Source: Faucicola sp041855445 | GTDB taxonomy: Bacteria > Pseudomonadota > Gammaproteobacteria > Pseudomonadales > Moraxellaceae | Direction: 5' to 3' | DNA length: 64,000 nt | NCBI GenBank assembly: GCA_041855445.1 | Contig: JBHAEG010000007.1 | Location: 1 to 64,000, forward strand | Part shown: piece after piece, positions 16,680 through 24,714 of the stretch | Position numbering within the stretch: the stretch's first letter is position 1 | Layout of the letters: each line of letters opens with the position of its first letter | Translations under genes and position numbers: made by a program | The notes under the pieces: generated by a model | Told to the model about the DNA's origin: nothing | The model's database searches: none | What the model saw: the letters and a program-made list of their open reading frames with translations, nothing else

Positions 16680-17786
16680 TTATTTTAATAATAGCTGTTG
16701 CATGGTAGGGTTTAGCCACTGTTGGTAGCCAGTTTTTGTATAAATTATCCACGATAACCCTAGATAATTCAGTGATTGCTGTTGTAACCAATGAAGGCTT
16801 TTTTCTACACCGAGCAAACAACTTAACTTACTGATAGCTTGAACAAGATTTGTGGCATATGTCAAATGATTTGATATGGTATGAGAAACCATTAATTGCG
16901 TCACTATCTTATCATCAAGCTGTTTAGGGTTAATGAGTACACTTGCATTAATAATGTTAGAAATATGACTATCCGTATTTTGAGGATGAACTAAATGATG
17001 TTGTAACTGTTTATTTACTCGCCAATGTCGATAATCAATCCCTGATGTGGATAGAACACTTGTGTTATTCAGACTTAATTTAAGTTCTTGTTTATCAATT
17101 TGTTGCCAGCCCAATGCTAACAATTTTTGTTGTGTTGTTGCATGCTGACATAGGGTCATGGCTAATTGGTCATGAGGCAAACAACAATTAATATTTAAAA
17201 TATTTGGCAACGCAACAATCCAAGAGTTTTTAGGACGACCTTGTGTGACAATATCACCGCCAGCATCTAACAAAATACTCTCACCAGTTTTTTTATAAAA
17301 TCGTTGAGCAACGTCTATTGCGGTCAATAATTTAGCAAAACCACCTAAATCAAGATTTACATTATCAGGTAAACTTACTGTTTTATCAGTAGGATTTAGA
17401 ATAATTGTCTGATAGGCATGGATAGGGCTGATTGTCAAAATATTATCAAATATTGTTTGGTTAATATAACGGTTTTCATGCTGAAAACTACCACGATAAC
17501 CACGAGCAACTAAAGCATTATGGATTGTTGGGCTAATCAGTCCATTGGTAAATTTTGCCATGACTACAGCTTGTTCTATTAAACCAAATAATTCATTAGA
17601 TACTTGCATTGTACGAGCAAAATTTAGTTGCATCAGTTCGCTATCATGACGAAAACGACTATATTTAGCTTCAGCTTGTGTCATGTCTGCAATTAATTGA
17701 GTCAATGACTGACGAACTAACGGAGTATCTATTTGACAAATTGCAAGCATTTGACAGCCCATCGCAAAAAATTTAGCAGACAACAT
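16680..17786 (-). CDS. ApbE family FAD:protein FMN transferase, divergent
   Basis: ApbE enzymes transfer FMN from FAD onto Thr/Ser of client proteins. This 368-residue protein retains FFAMGCQM at the N-terminus, the SRFRHDSELMQLN stretch near 42, LDLGGFAKLLTAIDVA near 146, and DAGGDIVTQGRP near 173. It also has STSGIDYRHW near 250 and the Mg-binding Asp and Thr in LDDKIVTQLM near 298. The normally conserved DPxTG is changed to HPQNTD. No signal peptide or lipobox is present, so it looks cytoplasmic. No client with an obvious flavinylation motif is encoded nearby. AAGGA precedes the ATG. Confidence 0.8.
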   Translation of the reverse strand: MLSAKFFAMGCQMLAICQIDTPLVRQSLTQLIADMTQAEAKYSRFRHDSELMQLNFARTMQVSNELFGLIEQAVVMAKFTNGLISPTIHNALVARGYRGSFQHENRYINQTIFDNILTISPIHAYQTIILNPTDKTVSLPDNVNLDLGGFAKLLTAIDVAQRFYKKTGESILLDAGGDIVTQGRPKNSWIVALPNILNINCCLPHDQLAMTLCQHATTQQKLLALGWQQIDKQELKLSLNNTSVLSTSGIDYRHWRVNKQLQHHLVHPQNTDSHISNIINASVLINPKQLDDKIVTQLMVSHTISNHLTYATNLVQAISKLSCLLGVEKSLHWLQQQSLNYLGLSWIIYTKTGYQQWLNPTMQQLLLK

Positions 17787-17814
17787 GATAAATGTCCTTC
17801 TAATAATGGCATCA

Positions 17815-18090
17815 TTAACGGGAAGAACGTGCCTGAATATTGGGCTGATTAACTGTGCTATACATCACCACTTGAGCTTGAGCCTCTTGACGCAGACTAT
17901 CACCACTGACATAAGGTAAAGCTATTAGTTCTGAATTTGTGGCTACCACAGGTACAGTTTCAGTCGTCTGTAAATTAGCGGTGGTCGTTGATTGTGTAGT
18001 TATCGTAAAAAACCCCACAAATGCTACTAATAATGCTAATAAGCAATTCACCATCACAGCGATTTTTAGAGTTGTTAGATTAATCATCAT
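17815..18090 (-). CDS. Small single-pass membrane-anchored protein in the PepSY/ApbE operon
   Basis: This is a 92-residue protein of unknown function. One N-terminal membrane helix (about residues 8-30) is followed by a Thr/Ser/Gln-rich segment likely in the periplasm, with no known domain. The start codon lies inside the end of the PepSY gene (ATGATGATTAA spans start and stop) with AAGGTGA just upstream, so translation is probably coupled. A longer frame reaching 18183 would run through the acidic tail codons of the PepSY gene and is not credible. Confidence 0.6.
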   Translation of the reverse strand: MMINLTTLKIAVMVNCLLALLVAFVGFFTITTQSTTTANLQTTETVPVVATNSELIALPYVSGDSLRQEAQAQVVMYSTVNQPNIQARSSR

Positions 18091-18526
18091 CGTCACCTTC
18101 ATACTCTTCCTCATCATACCCTTCATCTTCATCACTAGCTTGATAAGTATATTGAGCGGTCTGATAGCCTGACGCGTTAGCACGATTTGTAATCGCTAGT
18201 ACATCACCTGTCGTACCATTTAGATAAAGTTGATTATCACGAGTGATAACTTCATAAGCCAATGTCCCTTGATAATTTACTTTTTGTATGTTTTCTGCTG
18301 TTTGTGTCGGTAATAATTGACTAACTTTTTGCAAAATAGTTTGTTCACTAAGCGTCTTCTCCACCGCAGTTTGACTGATTACTGCTGGGGTAGACTGTAA
18401 GGTTGATTGCTGATTTATTGGCATAGCTATCGCTTGAGGTTTTAGCAATAAGGTTGCTGTAATACCTATCAATACTAACGTTATAAACAAGGAGATAGCT
18501 AATAGCCAGTGCTGAGTGCGTGTCAT
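18080..18526 (-). CDS. PepSY-domain protein with acidic C-terminal tail
   Basis: The 148-residue protein has an N-terminal membrane anchor (about residues 8-29), a spacer, and a PepSY-like domain (about 58-118) with the paired pattern YEVITRDNQLYLNGTTGDVL. It ends in a tail almost wholly of Asp, Glu, Gly and Tyr (about residues 130-148). PepSY domains occur in periplasmic peptidase inhibitors and in flavin/iron reductase-linked operons. Here the operon with ApbE and a ferric-reductase-like protein favours the latter. The acidic tail could bind cations, which is inference. TAAGGAG precedes the ATG and overlaps a palindrome. Confidence 0.7.
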   Translation of the reverse strand: MTRTQHWLLAISLFITLVLIGITATLLLKPQAIAMPINQQSTLQSTPAVISQTAVEKTLSEQTILQKVSQLLPTQTAENIQKVNYQGTLAYEVITRDNQLYLNGTTGDVLAITNRANASGYQTAQYTYQASDEDEGYDEEEYEGDDDD

Positions 18527-18535
18527 GATAAGCTC

Positions 18536-18574
18536 CTTAAGATTTTAGATGCAGTATAGTTCTAAAATCTTAAG
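18536..18574 (-). promoter_or_regulatory. 14-bp palindrome overlapping the ribosome site of the PepSY operon
   Basis: A perfect 14-bp inverted repeat (18536-18549 with 18561-18574) flanks an 11-nt spacer containing TATACT on the minus strand, a candidate -10 box. The start-proximal arm ends in the first bases of the TAAGGAG ribosome site. It could be a repressor or activator operator, or a hairpin masking the ribosome site. The arm reads TTAAGATTTTAGA, reminiscent of direct-repeat boxes of PmrA/BasR-type regulators, though the spacing is imperfect. Confidence 0.5.
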
Positions 18575-18623
18575 TAGAGCTGAAGAAATTAATTTTTTAA
18601 AAAATAAAGTTGAATTTTTTAAA

Positions 18624-18638
18624 TGATAACAATTATAT
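18624..18638 (-). promoter_or_regulatory. Fur-box-like site upstream of the PepSY/ApbE operon
   Basis: TGATAACAATTATAT resembles the 7-1-7 Fur model TGATAAT-n-ATTATCA (11 of 14 specified positions agree), and further ATCATTAT follows. It lies about 100 bp before the PepSY start, between it and the hmuV stop. AT-rich background makes chance matches likely. Confidence 0.35.
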
Positions 18639-18666
18639 AAATCATTATAATTAAATCGTTTATATA

Positions 18667-19434
18667 TTAGATAAAAATTTTACCATGTTGTGTTAAATAA
18701 GTTTCAATACAGGTTTGATACATTTGTGCTAGTCGCTCTTTTGTCATTACCTCATCAGGTGTACCTTGAGCAATGATTTTACCATTAGCCATCGCAATCA
18801 CACTATCAGCATAACGATAAGCTTGTGTCAAACTATGCAACACAACAATGACACTCTTTCTTTGTTGATGAACCAAACTTTTTAAATAATTTAATAAATA
18901 GCGTTGATGTTTAATATCAAGATGATTGGTTGGTTCATCAAATAATAAAATTTGAGTTTGTTGCATCAATGCTCGAATAATTGCTAATCGTTGTTTTTCT
19001 CCACCTGATAACGTTTGAATTCGTTTATTTGCTAATGACATTAAGTCAAATTGTTCAAGTAATCGCTTTGCCTGTTGTAAATGTTCAGGATTTGCTCTTT
19101 GATGCCATTGCAAATTTGGTACTATACCAAGTAATACATAATCCATAGCTGTCAAAGGTAATTCAAAGCGTTCATGTTGCCCAACCCAAGCAATCTTACC
19201 TTGACGAATTAACTGTTCAGCCGTTTGACCTTGACACTGAATATTGCCAATAATGTGACAACCAGCTACTTTACCAAGTAACGCATGAATTAATGTACTT
19301 TTACCTGCACCATTAGCACCAATAAATGCAATTAACTGTTGAGATGGTAAAGTTAATTTGTCAATAGTTAGTAAAGTTTTCTTTGCATGGAAAACTTTTA
19401 ATTCAGATATATTAAATAATATTTCTTCTAACAT
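18667..19434 (-). CDS. hmuV: Heme ABC transporter ATP-binding protein (HmuV/BtuD type)
   Basis: This roughly 255-residue ATPase carries Walker A GANGAGKST near residue 40, a Q-loop WVGQHE, the signature LSGGEKQR near 135, Walker B ILLFDEPTNHLD near 155, and the H-loop VVLHSL near 190. It belongs to the iron/heme/B12 importer class, and its position after hmuU, hmuT and hmuS assigns it to heme. The ATG at 19434 is preferred over a TTG at 19449, although neither has a clear ribosome site. The upstream permease ends within 20 bp, so coupling is likely. Confidence 0.9.
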   Translation of the reverse strand: MLEEILFNISELKVFHAKKTLLTIDKLTLPSQQLIAFIGANGAGKSTLIHALLGKVAGCHIIGNIQCQGQTAEQLIRQGKIAWVGQHERFELPLTAMDYVLLGIVPNLQWHQRANPEHLQQAKRLLEQFDLMSLANKRIQTLSGGEKQRLAIIRALMQQTQILLFDEPTNHLDIKHQRYLLNYLKSLVHQQRKSVIVVLHSLTQAYRYADSVIAMANGKIIAQGTPDEVMTKERLAQMYQTCIETYLTQHGKIFI

Positions 19435-19451
19435 ATAATCATTACTCAAAA

Positions 19452-20396
19452 TTATCGGCGACTACTTTGCATAAATAACCAGATAAAAAAAGGTCCTCCC
19501 AATAGTGCCAACACAATTCCGACAGGAATATCAATTGGATAAGCAACATGTCTTGCAACACTATCAACGATTAATAAAAAAATTGCTCCCAGCCAACCAG
19601 ACCAAATCATTAATCGAGTGCGTCCACCGCCAAATAACACTGCTAAAATATTAGGAATCATCATACCAATAAAACCAATCATACCTGCCAATGACACCGC
19701 AGACCCTGTTAATAATGCGGTTGAAGTTATCACCCAAACACGAGTTAGTGCCACATTCAATCCTAGTGATGTTGCTGTCATTTCCCCTAACATTAAGCTA
19801 TCTAACCGCCGACCCATAGGCAATAAAATTAATAATCCCAAGATAATACAACTAACTGCATAACGTAATGGTACAAAACCTGCTTCTGCCATACTACCTG
19901 ATAACCAATTTGTCGCACTACGCAATACCAAATCATCAGACAAAAACAATACTAAACTAACGATTGCCCCACAAAAAGAACTAATGACAAATCCTAGAAT
20001 TAACAATCCCATTTGACCACCACCCAACCAACGATGGCACGCCAAAATCAGTAAACATATTAACATACTACCTAAAAAGGCTGACAAAGGCACACCTACC
20101 CCTGTCCAGCCAAATGATAACACCAATACCACACCCAATGATGCACCAGCAGAGGTACCGATTAAACTTGGGTCTGCCAAAGGATTTTCAAATAATGCTT
20201 GCAATGCTGTACCACTTACTGACAATGCCAAACCAACCAATAATGCAGTCACAACTCGAGGGTAGCGTAACTGCCATATCGTATCATCAAGTGTTAAAGG
20301 ATTTTGCCAATCGCCAAAACCAACGCCTAAACTTATCCAAATTATCATCATACTTGCTAATATTGCAAATAGATATAACCATATAAAACGCATCAT
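19452..20396 (-). CDS. hmuU: Heme ABC transporter permease (FecCD family)
   Basis: The 314-residue, multi-helix protein shows FecCD family landmarks: LRYPRVVTALLVGLALSVSG near residue 43, the ALFENPLADPSLIGTSAGAS loop near 67, GFIGMMIPNILAVLFGG near 237 (the coupling-helix region), and YPIDIPVGIVLALLGGPFF at the C-terminus. It would form the inner-membrane channel for heme delivered by HmuT and powered by HmuV. The gene lies between hmuT (47-bp gap) and hmuV in the same direction. Confidence 0.93.
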   Translation of the reverse strand: MMRFIWLYLFAILASMMIIWISLGVGFGDWQNPLTLDDTIWQLRYPRVVTALLVGLALSVSGTALQALFENPLADPSLIGTSAGASLGVVLVLSFGWTGVGVPLSAFLGSMLICLLILACHRWLGGGQMGLLILGFVISSFCGAIVSLVLFLSDDLVLRSATNWLSGSMAEAGFVPLRYAVSCIILGLLILLPMGRRLDSLMLGEMTATSLGLNVALTRVWVITSTALLTGSAVSLAGMIGFIGMMIPNILAVLFGGGRTRLMIWSGWLGAIFLLIVDSVARHVAYPIDIPVGIVLALLGGPFFIWLFMQSSRR

Positions 20397-20442
20397 TTTT
20401 GTTTACTTATTATTTAATCATTTATGATTTTTACTCACTTCA

Positions 20443-21243
20443 TTATTTTGCTAAAGTATGTAACCGATTAACCACCTCAGGTGAATTTAAGCCATAACGT
20501 AAAAAATCATTTGCTGGCCAAAAATACACTTTTCCTTGTTTACCAGCAGGGCTAGTTGCGATTTCTGGACGATTACGAAAAGCTTGCAATGAACCCACAA
20601 CTGCTTGATTATGCTCAGCAATAATAATCACATCGGGTTTTGCTGATAACCAACCTTCACGAGATAATGGCTTTAACCCTGACACAGTCACGGCATTAAT
20701 ACCACCTGCCCTCCGAATTAGCTCATCACCTGCCGTTCCTTTTCCTGCTACAATTCGTCCATCATAACTTAACAAATAACGTTTTTGCGTTGTTGGTTTA
20801 ACAGACATTCCTTTTAACCACTGTTGGGAAATTTGTTTTGCTTGTATTGGTTTGCCTACATACTGTCCTATTAAAACAATACTTTGAGCAAAAGTAGTAA
20901 TATCTTCTTTAGGAGCAACATTGACTGCTTTCACTTGCAGGCTGTTAAGACGTTGATAAACACTTATTGGCTGAACCATATAACTACCTAATGCTAAATC
21001 AGGTTTGACAGCCAGCACCGCATCAGCCGTTAAATTACGATGAATACCTATTGGTTTGGCGTGACTTAATGCAGGATTTTTATCGACTGCATCTTTACCA
21101 ACGACCTTTTTTGCCTCTCCCAACGCCACAATAATTTCCGCCACATCAGGACTCATTGCCACAATTCGCTCATATGCTGAAGCTGACATCATTGCCAACA
21201 TCAAACCAACACCCATACTCAGCTTTGCTATCAAATTTTTCAT
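20443..21243 (-). CDS. hmuT: Periplasmic heme-binding protein HmuT
   Basis: The 266-residue protein has a cleavable signal peptide (predicted cut after SASA near residue 24) and the class III binding-protein fold of iron/heme importers. It shows RIVAMSPDVAEIIVALGEAKKVVGKD near the N-terminus, the LRRAGG-like IRRAGGINAV near 175, and PDVIIIAEH near 205. Such proteins bind heme through Tyr or His. Its position between hmuS and hmuU supports the heme role. The ATG at 21243 is chosen over the adjacent TTG. Confidence 0.9.
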   Translation of the reverse strand: MKNLIAKLSMGVGLMLAMMSASAYERIVAMSPDVAEIIVALGEAKKVVGKDAVDKNPALSHAKPIGIHRNLTADAVLAVKPDLALGSYMVQPISVYQRLNSLQVKAVNVAPKEDITTFAQSIVLIGQYVGKPIQAKQISQQWLKGMSVKPTTQKRYLLSYDGRIVAGKGTAGDELIRRAGGINAVTVSGLKPLSREGWLSAKPDVIIIAEHNQAVVGSLQAFRNRPEIATSPAGKQGKVYFWPANDFLRYGLNSPEVVNRLHTLAK

Positions 21244-21279
21244 CAAGATTTACCACTATACTATTCAATTCAACTGTAA

Positions 21280-22380
21280 TTAATTATCTCTCACATCAAC
21301 AAATGCAAAATCTTCTATCATCGCATCAGTAATATTTCGCCAAATATCTAACTCTTTTTTACGTTCTTGACGTTCACCAAAAATAGTAAAAATACTTCGT
21401 CCATAACTATCAAAACCTTCAATACAAGTCACAATACCTTCACTAGTTGGTCGCTTCACACACCATAATTGACTAATCGCTCGTTCTTTTACATGTAAAG
21501 TAAAATGATTATGTGATTTGTCTAAAATATTTAACCAATCCCCTATAGACTTAATATGTTTAATAGTACCTGTTTGAATTTGTACCACACCCGTATTACC
21601 AACAAAAATCATCACTGGACATTGATTGTCTCTTATTTTTTCCAATAACGGTAATAAACAATCTTGTTTTAATTGAACTGCCATACTTTCTGGAGCTTGA
21701 TGATAACTACTTGCTCTATCTATATTTAAATTTTTTAAAATATGATAAAACTGATGAATATCTGTCATTGATAACCATTTATCATGTAAAGATTTTTTAT
21801 CATCACTGCTCAATTGATAATATTGCCAAACCATTGGCTTGATTAAAGGTTGCAATATAATTTCTACTGGAGCAGAACTTGCATGATAACTAATCAAATT
21901 CAACCAGCAATTAATCGAATTTTTTGATAAATCTCGTAAGAATATCTTCTTAATAGCACTTCCTGTATCGTCAAAAAATTGAATACTATAACTTGGTTTT
22001 TCTGGATTTCTTAAATCTGTTATTGCTAGCATATGTTGCCATTTATCAATAAAATAACGCAAATCTAATCCACCAATATTTATCATTATCCCCATTGTTG
22101 CTGATAGCTTTAAATTGTGATACTGACCTTGTTTTTCATGAACAGCATACTCATTACGAACGATACTTTCCAATTGACTAAAAATCGATAATTGTTGTAA
22201 AACATCTCGACAATTGCTACCCATATAGCAACTATCTGGTGATGATAGCAACAATTCAAATTCACTAACAGCCAATTCTTTCGCCCCTTCCATTGGAAAC
22301 AATAATGGATTGTTGGCTTTCTGCCGTTGATAATCCTGCCATAAAGATTGATTTTTTTGTTGAGCATTTAAATAAATCAT
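21280..22380 (-). CDS. hmuS: Hemin-degrading/transport factor HmuS (HemS/ChuS family)
   Basis: The 366-residue protein matches HemS through its length as a duplicated fold. Matching stretches include CRNEYAVHEKQG near residue 74, GGLDLRYFIDKWQHML near 101, YSIQFFDDTG near 131, MTDIHQFYHILKNLN near 210, MIFVGNTGVVQIQTG near 261, and WCVKRPTSEG near 307. The His in the MTDIHQF region is the expected heme ligand. These cytoplasmic proteins accept imported heme and in some species break it down. GGAAAG precedes the ATG. It is the first gene of the leftward hmuSTUV operon, divergent from hmuR across a Fur box. Confidence 0.93.
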   Translation of the reverse strand: MIYLNAQQKNQSLWQDYQRQKANNPLLFPMEGAKELAVSEFELLLSSPDSCYMGSNCRDVLQQLSIFSQLESIVRNEYAVHEKQGQYHNLKLSATMGIMINIGGLDLRYFIDKWQHMLAITDLRNPEKPSYSIQFFDDTGSAIKKIFLRDLSKNSINCWLNLISYHASSAPVEIILQPLIKPMVWQYYQLSSDDKKSLHDKWLSMTDIHQFYHILKNLNIDRASSYHQAPESMAVQLKQDCLLPLLEKIRDNQCPVMIFVGNTGVVQIQTGTIKHIKSIGDWLNILDKSHNHFTLHVKERAISQLWCVKRPTSEGIVTCIEGFDSYGRSIFTIFGERQERKKELDIWRNITDAMIEDFAFVDVRDN

Positions 22381-22463
22381 TTGTAACTTTCCTGCCTGAT
22401 GAGCGTCAAAAATCTTGCCATAGTATGCAATATTGAATAAATTTTGTAAATAAAAATGATAAA

Positions 22464-22482
22464 GATAATGATAATTATTATT
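22464..22482. promoter_or_regulatory. Fur box between hmuS and hmuR
   Basis: GATAATGATAATTATTATT matches 17 of 19 positions of the classical Fur consensus (GATAATGATAATCATTATC). It sits in the 171-bp gap between the divergent heme genes, where one Fur dimer pair could repress both directions in iron-replete cells. Binding itself is inferred. Confidence 0.85.
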
Positions 22483-22551
22483 GATTAAAAATAAAATTTC
22501 GCATAAAATCGTCAGTATTCCTTTAGACCTATTTTTAAGTATTGTGTATTT

Positions 22552-24684
22552 ATGCTATATATTCATTGTGATACATTTAAATTAAATCATTTAATGACCG
22601 CCTTAATTTTGACAAGTATTGCTACCACAAGTTTTGCAAAAATCGATGATATATCAAGCAATAACCACATCGAAAATGCCAAATTACCTAATACTTCTGA
22701 TAAAAATTTACCTATAGCATATTTTGATAAAATTGTAGTCACTGCGACAAAAACCAATAAAAAACTAACTGATACACCTATTCCTGTCACATTAATTACT
22801 CAGCAACAATTGCAACAAAACCATGCTAGAACTTTAAAACAAGCTTTAGAGCTATTACCTAATGTATATTTACGCCCTATTCATGGTAAAACAGGTTATG
22901 AAGTCATTATGCAGGGGTTTTCTGGTGACCAAGTGTTAATTTTGATTGATGGCTTACCAATTACTGCCAGCACTGGTTCAACTGTGAATTTAAATCAATA
23001 TTTAAATATTGATGTAGAGCAAATTGAAGTTATACAAGGTGCATCTTCTGCTCAGTATGGCAGTTCAGCAATGGGCGGTGTTATTAATGTCATTACTAAA
23101 CGTATGCAATCTCAAGAAGCACCTATCACAGGGAGCATGACAGCAGAAGTTGCTAGCAACGGTGAACAAAATCCATCAAATCATACAGTTGATGATAACC
23201 GACAGTTTGTAGAAACAAGCATTGATGCCCGTTTGGACAAACAAGGTCATTGGTTAGCAAGATTATCTGGCTCATATTTAAATGATAATGGTTTAACAAT
23301 TAATCCTCAAAGTTGGGCAAAAATTAAAGATTTTAGTGAACAATCACAGGTGACAGGCAAATTATTATATCAACCACAAGTTAATAATGATAATCAACAG
23401 TTTTGGCTAGAGGCAACCTCTTATCAAGAAGATGACCAAAGTCGTTTTAATTATACAGTAGCTCAACGTGTTTTACCCCAACAACGTGATGAAAGTATTG
23501 ATAAACAACGAGTATCTACAGGTTTAAATTATTTGATTGATAGTAATTCATTGTTATCAGGTGCAAAATTAAATGCGTCATTGTTATATGAAAACTATAA
23601 AAGTAATTCAAATACTTATAGTTTAGAACTGTTAAATAACCCCTATTTAGAAACAAATAGACATACCAAAATTGATACGCATTTTGCTCAAGCACAATTA
23701 GATTTACCATCTTGGAAAATGTCTGATAAGCATACTCATTTAATACAGATAGGCACTCAAGCACAACAGGATAAACTCGCACAAACTAAAAATGGGATAA
23801 GTGAGTTACAAAATACTCATGTGAAGCGTGATGTCACTGAGTTTTATATACAGGACGATTGGCTTATTGGTAAAAATTGGGAAATAGTTAGTGGTATTCG
23901 TTATCAATATGATAGTGATTTTGGTCAGCATATAGCACCAAAAATTGCGGTTAAATATAATCATGTCGCCAAAAATGGGGTTCAACACATTTGGCGAGCT
24001 AGTGTTGGGCAAGGTTATCGTGTACCAAATCTAAAAGAGCGACATTATGTGTTTGACCATAGTAATCTTGGCTATAAAGTCATGGGTAATCCAAGTTTGC
24101 AACCTGAAACTTCAAATAGTTATCAGCTTGGCTATCATGGACAATTATCAAAAAACTTTATCATAACTGCTAATGCGTTTTATAACGATGTTAAAAACCT
24201 TATTCAAACTGATGAAAATAATGCAACTTATGATGGTAATATTGCAATTTATTATTATACCAATGCTAAAGAAGCAACAACTTATGGTGGCGACATCGGT
24301 TTAACATGGTATTTATTCGATGATTATCAGTTACAAACCAATTATACCTATACTCATACTCACAATAAGCAAACCAATACTGAATTAGTATCACGTCCAA
24401 AACATAAAATAATGTTAAGTTTAAATCAATATCTAACTGATAAATTACAGTTAATTTCTCGATTAAATTATGAATCAAAGCATTTAGTTAGTAGTGCAAA
24501 TGGCATGTATTCACCTGCTTGGTGGACATTTGATAATAAATTAAATTATCAAGCCACACCTTTTTTAACATTATACACTGCTATTAATAATCTGTTTGAT
24601 GTGCAACGTAATCCTGTTGTCACTAATGACCAACGCCCAATTGATAATCGCCAATGGTTATTTGGTTTAACTTATAGTTTTTAA
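22552..24684 (+). CDS. hmuR: TonB-dependent heme/hemoglobin receptor
   Basis: The 710-residue outer-membrane receptor has an N-terminal signal (ending near TTSFA), a TonB box DKIVVTAT near residue 59, and a plug domain (TLKQALELLPNVY, VLILIDGLP, IEVIQGASSAQYGSSAMGGVINVIT). A 22-strand barrel ending in WLFGLTYSF follows. The heme-receptor region shows YRVPNLKE and GNPSLQPE with His residues between, a variant of the FRAP/NPNL motif. It opens the rightward half of the Fur-controlled locus, and hmuY follows after 30 bp. The ligand (heme, hemoglobin or a HmuY-heme complex) cannot be told from sequence. Confidence 0.92.
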   Translation: MLYIHCDTFKLNHLMTALILTSIATTSFAKIDDISSNNHIENAKLPNTSDKNLPIAYFDKIVVTATKTNKKLTDTPIPVTLITQQQLQQNHARTLKQALELLPNVYLRPIHGKTGYEVIMQGFSGDQVLILIDGLPITASTGSTVNLNQYLNIDVEQIEVIQGASSAQYGSSAMGGVINVITKRMQSQEAPITGSMTAEVASNGEQNPSNHTVDDNRQFVETSIDARLDKQGHWLARLSGSYLNDNGLTINPQSWAKIKDFSEQSQVTGKLLYQPQVNNDNQQFWLEATSYQEDDQSRFNYTVAQRVLPQQRDESIDKQRVSTGLNYLIDSNSLLSGAKLNASLLYENYKSNSNTYSLELLNNPYLETNRHTKIDTHFAQAQLDLPSWKMSDKHTHLIQIGTQAQQDKLAQTKNGISELQNTHVKRDVTEFYIQDDWLIGKNWEIVSGIRYQYDSDFGQHIAPKIAVKYNHVAKNGVQHIWRASVGQGYRVPNLKERHYVFDHSNLGYKVMGNPSLQPETSNSYQLGYHGQLSKNFIITANAFYNDVKNLIQTDENNATYDGNIAIYYYTNAKEATTYGGDIGLTWYLFDDYQLQTNYTYTHTHNKQTNTELVSRPKHKIMLSLNQYLTDKLQLISRLNYESKHLVSSANGMYSPAWWTFDNKLNYQATPFLTLYTAINNLFDVQRNPVVTNDQRPIDNRQWLFGLTYSF

Positions 24685-24714
24685 ATGTGTTTAATTGTCT
24701 AGAGGGTATTTTTT

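Noticed and set aside
18091..18183. N-terminal extension of the 92-residue membrane protein
   Set aside because: It would be translated out of frame across the acidic tail codons of the PepSY gene, giving a Met/Lys-rich stretch without a signal. The ATGATG after AAGGTGA is the natural start.
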